64,000 bases of DNA. Source: Arthrobacter sp. efr-133-R2A-120 (GTDB lineage Bacteria > Actinomycetota > Actinomycetes > Actinomycetales > Micrococcaceae). Below the pieces are notes generated by a model. That model did not search any database. It had not been told where the DNA came from and saw only the letters and a program-made list of their open reading frames with translations. A program made the translations under genes and the position numbers. This document shows positions 60,015 through 64,000 of this stretch, in pieces. Where the stretch lies: assembly GCF_030209835.1 (NCBI RefSeq), contig NZ_JARVRF010000026.1, positions 1 to 64,000 of the forward strand, in the 5' to 3' direction. Position 1 is the first letter of the stretch, and every line of letters starts with the position of its first letter.

Positions 60015-61187
60015 CTATCGGAAAGCCGGGATGCCCGTGATGTGCTGGCCCAGGATGAGGGTGTGTACCTCGTCCGTCCCTTCATAGGTGCGCACGGATT
60101 CCAGGTTGTTGGCATGGCGCAAGGGCGGGTAGTCCAGCGTGATGCCGTTGCCACCCAGAATGGTACGGGCGTCGCGGGCGATCTCGATTGCCTCCCGCAC
60201 ATTGTTGAGCTTGCCCAGCGAGATCTGTTCCGGGCGCAGTTTGCCTGCATCCTTGAGCCGTCCAAGATGCAGCGCGAGCAGGGTTCCCTTCTCAATCTCC
60301 AGGAGCATGTTCACGAGCTTCTCCTGGGTCAGCTGGTAGCCGGCCAAGGGTTTGCCGAATTGCATGCGGCTTCCGGCATATTCGCGCGCCGCCTCGTAGG
60401 AGTCTCGGGCGGCGCCCATGGCACCCCAGACAATCCCGTAGCGTGCCTCGTTGAGGCAAGAGAACGGGCCGCGGAGGCCCAGTGCGCCCGGGAGGAGGGC
60501 CTCCGGACCCAGCCGGACGGCGTCGAACACTAGATTGCACTGGATCGAGGCACGCATGGAGAGCTTCGCGTCGATGGGAGTCACGGTGACTCCCGGGGTG
60601 CCAGCCGGAACCAGGAAGCCCCGGATGCCGTCGTCTGTGTTTGCCCACACCACCATGACGTCGGCGATCGAGGCCATCCCGATCCAACGCTTCGAACCGT
60701 TCAGGACCCAGCCTTCGCCGTCACGGCGGGCAAAGCTGGCCATCGACGACGGGTCCGAACCCGCCGTCGGCTCCGTCAAGGCAAAGCAGCCGACCAGTTC
60801 GCCGGCAGCCATGCGCGGGAGCCATTGTTCCTTCTGCTCTTCGCTGCCCCACTTTTGGATCGCCGTCATGGCCAGGGAGCCTTGGACGGACACGAAGGTG
60901 CGGATGCCGGAATCGCCGGCCTCGAGTTCCATCGCGGCGAGGCCGTATTCGACGGCGGTGCGGCCCGGGCAGCCGTAGCCCTCCAGATGCATGCCAAGGA
61001 CGCCGAGTTCGCCGAGTTCCGCCGGTAGTTCCCGCGGGAACACTGCGTCCTCGTACCAGCGGGCGATGTTCGGCCGGATCCGCTGGTCCGTAAAATCGCG
61101 TACCTTCTCGCGAAGCTCCAGTTCCTCGGAGCTCAAGAGGGAATCGAGGGCTAGGACATCGGAGGTATTCGTCGTTGAATGGCTCAT
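60015..61187 (-). CDS. gcdH: Glutaryl-CoA dehydrogenase
   Basis: This 390-residue acyl-CoA dehydrogenase should oxidise and decarboxylate glutaryl-CoA to crotonyl-CoA in lysine/tryptophan breakdown. It is closely colinear with human GCDH: ELGVLGMHLEGYGCPG, SGIRTFVSVQGSLAM (with the substrate-binding Arg), GCFALTEPTAGSDPSSM, LGRLKDAGK and the catalytic Glu in RTYEGTDEVHTLILG (about 373). It is monocistronic, convergent with the MFS gene and divergent from the sensor kinase. Confidence 0.93.
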   Translation of the reverse strand: MSHSTTNTSDVLALDSLLSSEELELREKVRDFTDQRIRPNIARWYEDAVFPRELPAELGELGVLGMHLEGYGCPGRTAVEYGLAAMELEAGDSGIRTFVSVQGSLAMTAIQKWGSEEQKEQWLPRMAAGELVGCFALTEPTAGSDPSSMASFARRDGEGWVLNGSKRWIGMASIADVMVVWANTDDGIRGFLVPAGTPGVTVTPIDAKLSMRASIQCNLVFDAVRLGPEALLPGALGLRGPFSCLNEARYGIVWGAMGAARDSYEAAREYAGSRMQFGKPLAGYQLTQEKLVNMLLEIEKGTLLALHLGRLKDAGKLRPEQISLGKLNNVREAIEIARDARTILGGNGITLDYPPLRHANNLESVRTYEGTDEVHTLILGQHITGIPAFR

Positions 61188-61279
61188 GCCAGCATCCTAA
61201 GGCCGGACATGTTGCCCGCAGCGGCCTGAAGGAACAAGCGACGCAGGTAGCGCCACCTGCTCCGTGCCAGAATTGAGCC

Positions 61280-62764
61280 ATGGCCGCGGCGGACGTGAAC
61301 GCAATAGGACTGCCGCTACCGGCAGTCAAGGGGATTGGACGACGCCGAATTCTGGCGGGCCTGGTCCTGGCACTGCTGCTGCCCGTCGCCATCGAAGTCC
61401 TGGTATCGGTGCTGCAGTACCGGAACTTCGCCATGATCATGCTCTTCCAGTTGGCCGTCTCGGCAGCGGTTGCCGCAATCGGGGGTTTGTGGCCGGCTGT
61501 GGTGTCGGCCGTCCTGGGCAGCATGCTCTTGAACTACTTTTCGGCCGATCCGGTGGGCTCCCTGTCCATCGCGGATCCCGCCACGCTTTTCACCCTGGTC
61601 ATCTTCCTCGCTGTGGCGTGCGGCGTGGCGCTCGCCGTCGGTTTGGCGACCCGACGGGCCCAGGAAGCCGCGCATTCCGGCGCCGAGGCAAAAGCCCTCA
61701 GCGAATTGGCCCTCCGTATCCTGAGCTCGGACGGCAGCCTCGAGTCTTTCCTGGACAAGATCCGTGTCAACCTCGGGATGGACGCAGTGACGCTGCTCTC
61801 CACGTTTGACTCTCCCGACGCCCCCGTCCCCGGCTGGCAGGTCCTTGCAAGCTCCGGGATTCAACCGCCGGTGACCCATGCGGCCGCCGACCATGCCGCC
61901 GTCGTCGATCGCAACTACACCCTCCTGCTCCGCGGCGGGCCCCTTTCCGAACAGCATCGCCGCATGCTCGCCGCGTTCGGTGCCTTCGTGGTGGCAGTGC
62001 GGGAGCGGCAGCAGTTGGTCAAGAGCAGGCGGGACAACGCGCGGTTGGCGGAAGGCAACAAAATGCGGACCTCCATCCTGCGCGCCGTCTCCCATGATCT
62101 CCGCACTCCTCTGGCGGGCATCAAGCTTGCCGTCAGCAGCCTGCGCCAGGAAGACGTGACCTTCGCCCCCGAAGACGAGCGCGAACTATTGGCCACCATC
62201 GAGGACTACGCGGACCGCTTGGATCACTTGGTGGATAACTTGCTGGACATGTCGCGTATCACCGCGGATGCCGTGAACCCGCTGTTGCGCGGACTGGGCT
62301 GGCACCAGATCCTGCCGGAGGCTTTGCGCGGCGTGCCGGAGGAGCGCATCCGCAACGAGCTGCCGGCCAACCTCCCGTATATAGAGGCCGACGCCGGGAT
62401 GCTGGAACGCGTCGTCGCGAACCTCGTGGAGAACGCAGTGAAATACGCGCCCGATTCCGATGTTGTGCTCGTGGCGCGGACCGGTGCGGGTATCACGGTG
62501 GAAGGTCGGCCGGCGAGCGAACTGCGGGTGATGGACCATGGTTCGGGGATCGCACCCGCGGCCGTACTGGAGCTTTTCCAGCCTTTCCAACGACTCGATG
62601 ATTCTCCATCCAGCCGGGACGGCCGCAGTGGAATCGGCCTGGGACTCGCTGTCGCCAAGGGATTCACCGAAGCCATGGGCGGTACGCTCATGGCTGAGGC
62701 GACGCCGGGAGGCGGGCTGACCATGGTGGTCACACTCCCTCTGTGGACAGGAGGGCGGCCATGA
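61280..62764 (+). CDS. Sensor histidine kinase, KdpD-like C-terminal half
   Basis: This 494-residue kinase has a DUF4118-type four-helix membrane sensor (about 24-120, including NYFSADPVGSLSIADPATLF), a GAF-like segment, the phospho-acceptor AVSHDLRTPLAGIKLA (His about 272) and an ATPase domain with NLVENAVKYAP and GIGLGLAVAKGF. It corresponds to the membrane and kinase parts of KdpD but lacks the N-terminal KdpD/UspA domains. No kdpFABC genes are present here. The stop overlaps the response-regulator start. Confidence 0.92.
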   Translation: MAAADVNAIGLPLPAVKGIGRRRILAGLVLALLLPVAIEVLVSVLQYRNFAMIMLFQLAVSAAVAAIGGLWPAVVSAVLGSMLLNYFSADPVGSLSIADPATLFTLVIFLAVACGVALAVGLATRRAQEAAHSGAEAKALSELALRILSSDGSLESFLDKIRVNLGMDAVTLLSTFDSPDAPVPGWQVLASSGIQPPVTHAAADHAAVVDRNYTLLLRGGPLSEQHRRMLAAFGAFVVAVRERQQLVKSRRDNARLAEGNKMRTSILRAVSHDLRTPLAGIKLAVSSLRQEDVTFAPEDERELLATIEDYADRLDHLVDNLLDMSRITADAVNPLLRGLGWHQILPEALRGVPEERIRNELPANLPYIEADAGMLERVVANLVENAVKYAPDSDVVLVARTGAGITVEGRPASELRVMDHGSGIAPAAVLELFQPFQRLDDSPSSRDGRSGIGLGLAVAKGFTEAMGGTLMAEATPGGGLTMVVTLPLWTGGRP

Positions 62765-63435
62765 GCCTCGTGCTGATCGTGGAGGACGAAGCCCAGATCG
62801 CCCGGGCAATGCAGATCAACCTCCATGCCCACGGCTACCGCGCTATCAGCGTCGGTAACGGCGCAGACGCCCTCAAGGCGGCGGCCCAGCAGCCCGTGGA
62901 CATCGTGGTGCTCGATCTCGGACTGCCGGACATGGATGGCGTGGATGTGATCAAGGGAATCCGCGGCTGGAGCACCATGCCGATTATCGTGTTGTCCGCC
63001 CGGCACGGTTCGGAAGACAAAGTAGAGGCCCTCGACGCCGGAGCGGACGACTACGTGACCAAGCCTTTCGGCTTGGACGAACTCCTGGCCAGGCTCCGTG
63101 CAGCCTCGCGGCGGGCAGCGCCCCGGCATGAAGCGCCGACGCTCCAGACCGCCGACTTCCTGGTTGACTTGGCCGGAAAGAAGATCACCAAAGACGGCGC
63201 GGAAGTGCGGCTGACGCCCACGGAATGGAACATCCTGGAATTGCTGGTGCGCAACGCCGGACGGCTGGTCAGCCAGCAGCAGATCCTCACCCAGGTCTGG
63301 GGACAGGCCTACGCCAAGGAGACCCAGTACCTGCGTGTCTATATTGCCCAGCTCCGGCGCAAGCTCGAACGCGACCCCGCACAGCCGCGCCACCTTCACA
63401 CCGAGGCCGGCATGGGATATCGCTTCGATCCGTAG
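62761..63435 (+). CDS. OmpR/KdpE-type response regulator
   Basis: This 224-residue regulator has a receiver domain (LVLIVEDEAQIARAM, phospho-Asp in VVLDLGLPDMDG at about 52, Lys in DDYVTKPFGLDELL) and a winged-helix effector domain (VRLTPTEWNILELLVRNAGR, LRVYIAQLRRKLERDPAQPR). The closest type is KdpE. The ATG at 62761 follows ACAGGAGG and overlaps the kinase stop (ATGA). Confidence 0.94.
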   Translation: MSLVLIVEDEAQIARAMQINLHAHGYRAISVGNGADALKAAAQQPVDIVVLDLGLPDMDGVDVIKGIRGWSTMPIIVLSARHGSEDKVEALDAGADDYVTKPFGLDELLARLRAASRRAAPRHEAPTLQTADFLVDLAGKKITKDGAEVRLTPTEWNILELLVRNAGRLVSQQQILTQVWGQAYAKETQYLRVYIAQLRRKLERDPAQPRHLHTEAGMGYRFDP

Positions 63436-63456
63436 CTGCGTACGTAGACTGTAGTC

Positions 63457-64000
63457 ATGGATACCGCATCGTTGCTTGCTGTTTGCCGGGTACACGAGCT
63501 CCTGCCCGATCCCGAAGGGTCGGTAGGAGTGACGGCCATTGACAAGCGCCCCGTTGACGGGCCGGTGAAGGTCCACAAGCTCGGAATCCACGGAGACATC
63601 CAGGCTAGCCGGATCCACCACGGCGGCGAGGACCAAGCGCTCTACGCGTACTCCCAGGCCGATGCCGATTTCTGGGCGAATGAACTCCAGCGGGACATGC
63701 CCGCCGGGATCTTCGGGGAGAACCTCCGCGTTGCCGGCATCGAGACCAGCGGCGCCGTGATCGGAGAACGGTGGAAGATCGGCCTGGACGTCGAAGTCGA
63801 AGTCACATCCCCGCGCGTGCCGTGCGCAACGTTCCAGCGCCGGATGAATGAACCACAGTGGGTCAAGCGCTTCACGGAAGCAGGGCGGGTCGGCACCTAC
63901 CTGCGCGTGGTGAAGACCGGCTCCATTTCGGCCGGTGACTACATCCACAAACTGTTTGTGCCGAAACACGGCATTACGGTGGGGCAGTGGTTCAGCAACC
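63457..64000 (+). CDS. MOSC domain-containing protein (partial)
   Basis: The first 181 codons of a MOSC (Moco sulfurase C-terminal-like) protein; the gene continues past the window. It contains HKLGIHGDIQASRIHHGG, GIFGENLRV and VPCATFQRRM, where the Cys could carry sulfur or molybdenum-cofactor sulfide, as in YiiM-type proteins. The ATG is 21 bases after the response-regulator stop. Confidence 0.87.
   Translation, partial: MDTASLLAVCRVHELLPDPEGSVGVTAIDKRPVDGPVKVHKLGIHGDIQASRIHHGGEDQALYAYSQADADFWANELQRDMPAGIFGENLRVAGIETSGAVIGERWKIGLDVEVEVTSPRVPCATFQRRMNEPQWVKRFTEAGRVGTYLRVVKTGSISAGDYIHKLFVPKHGITVGQWFSN

Noticed and set aside
62224..63969. 581-codon minus-strand frame
   Set aside because: Antisense to the two-component pair and the MOSC gene.

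Overview
The window is high-GC actinobacterial chromosome. Gene families, codon bias and gene order (circularly permuted ATP-grasp/alpha-E/transglutaminase trio, FprA-type reductases, efeUOB, HtpX) fit the Micrococcaceae, most likely Arthrobacter or a close relative (Paenarthrobacter, Pseudarthrobacter). This placement is inferred from families; no marker rRNA is present. Coding density is high and the content is metabolic and transport genes. There is no prophage, integrase, transposase or CRISPR array. Much of the unusual signal is in the spaces between genes, which hold several families of palindromic or tandem repeats.

Layout. 1-3.1 kb: end of an ATP-grasp gene, alpha-E protein, transglutaminase-like protein, then a flavin monooxygenase. 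3.2-7.5 kb: siroheme-type methyltransferase, ferredoxin-NADP reductase and an MBL-rhodanese protein, suggesting sulfur and electron-transfer metabolism. 7.5-9.6 kb: a 32-bp-periodic repeat array, then a GntR regulator and CynX-type exporter pair. 9.8-14.3 kb: PucR regulator divergent from a putative gamma-aminobutyraldehyde dehydrogenase and gabT (GABA/putrescine catabolism). 14.4-18.8 kb: rarD, a second FprA paralogue, an amidase and a small protein. 18.9-24.1 kb: GAF-winged helix regulator, lipoprotein, aldehyde dehydrogenase, alcohol dehydrogenase and DUF779, an ethanol/aldehyde oxidation module with a palindromic operator candidate. 24.3-26.5 kb: amino acid permease and DUF2461 protein.

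26.7-31.2 kb: Fur-family regulator and catalase operon with a composite Fur-like/DtxR-like control region, an MFS exporter, and htpX. 31.3-35.6 kb: efeUOB iron uptake operon preceded by a DtxR/IdeR-type box and followed by a frameshifted membrane gene. That gene lies between direct repeats of the efeB 3' end. 35.9-37.1 kb: YajQ-family gene, a small Ala-rich protein and tRNA-Tyr. 37.3-46.3 kb: an island with GH1 beta-glucosidase, GH13 glucosidase, an NMT1/THI5-type ABC transporter, a Cof-type HAD phosphatase and a LacI regulator. Its two transcription units share an identical 17-bp operator-like site. This is the best candidate for an undescribed pathway.

46.4-53 kb: small proteins, thioesterase, thioredoxin, monooxygenase, acyl-CoA synthetase, a DUF559-like nuclease-fold protein bracketed by two copies of one palindrome, a HhH-GPD DNA glycosylase and two VOC proteins. 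53.1-55.7 kb: cbs-metB operon (cystathionine metabolism). 55.8-60 kb: Tat-exported phospholipase C, then an HxlR regulator with an MFS transporter. 60-64 kb: glutaryl-CoA dehydrogenase, a KdpDE-like two-component pair, and a truncated MOSC gene at the window edge.
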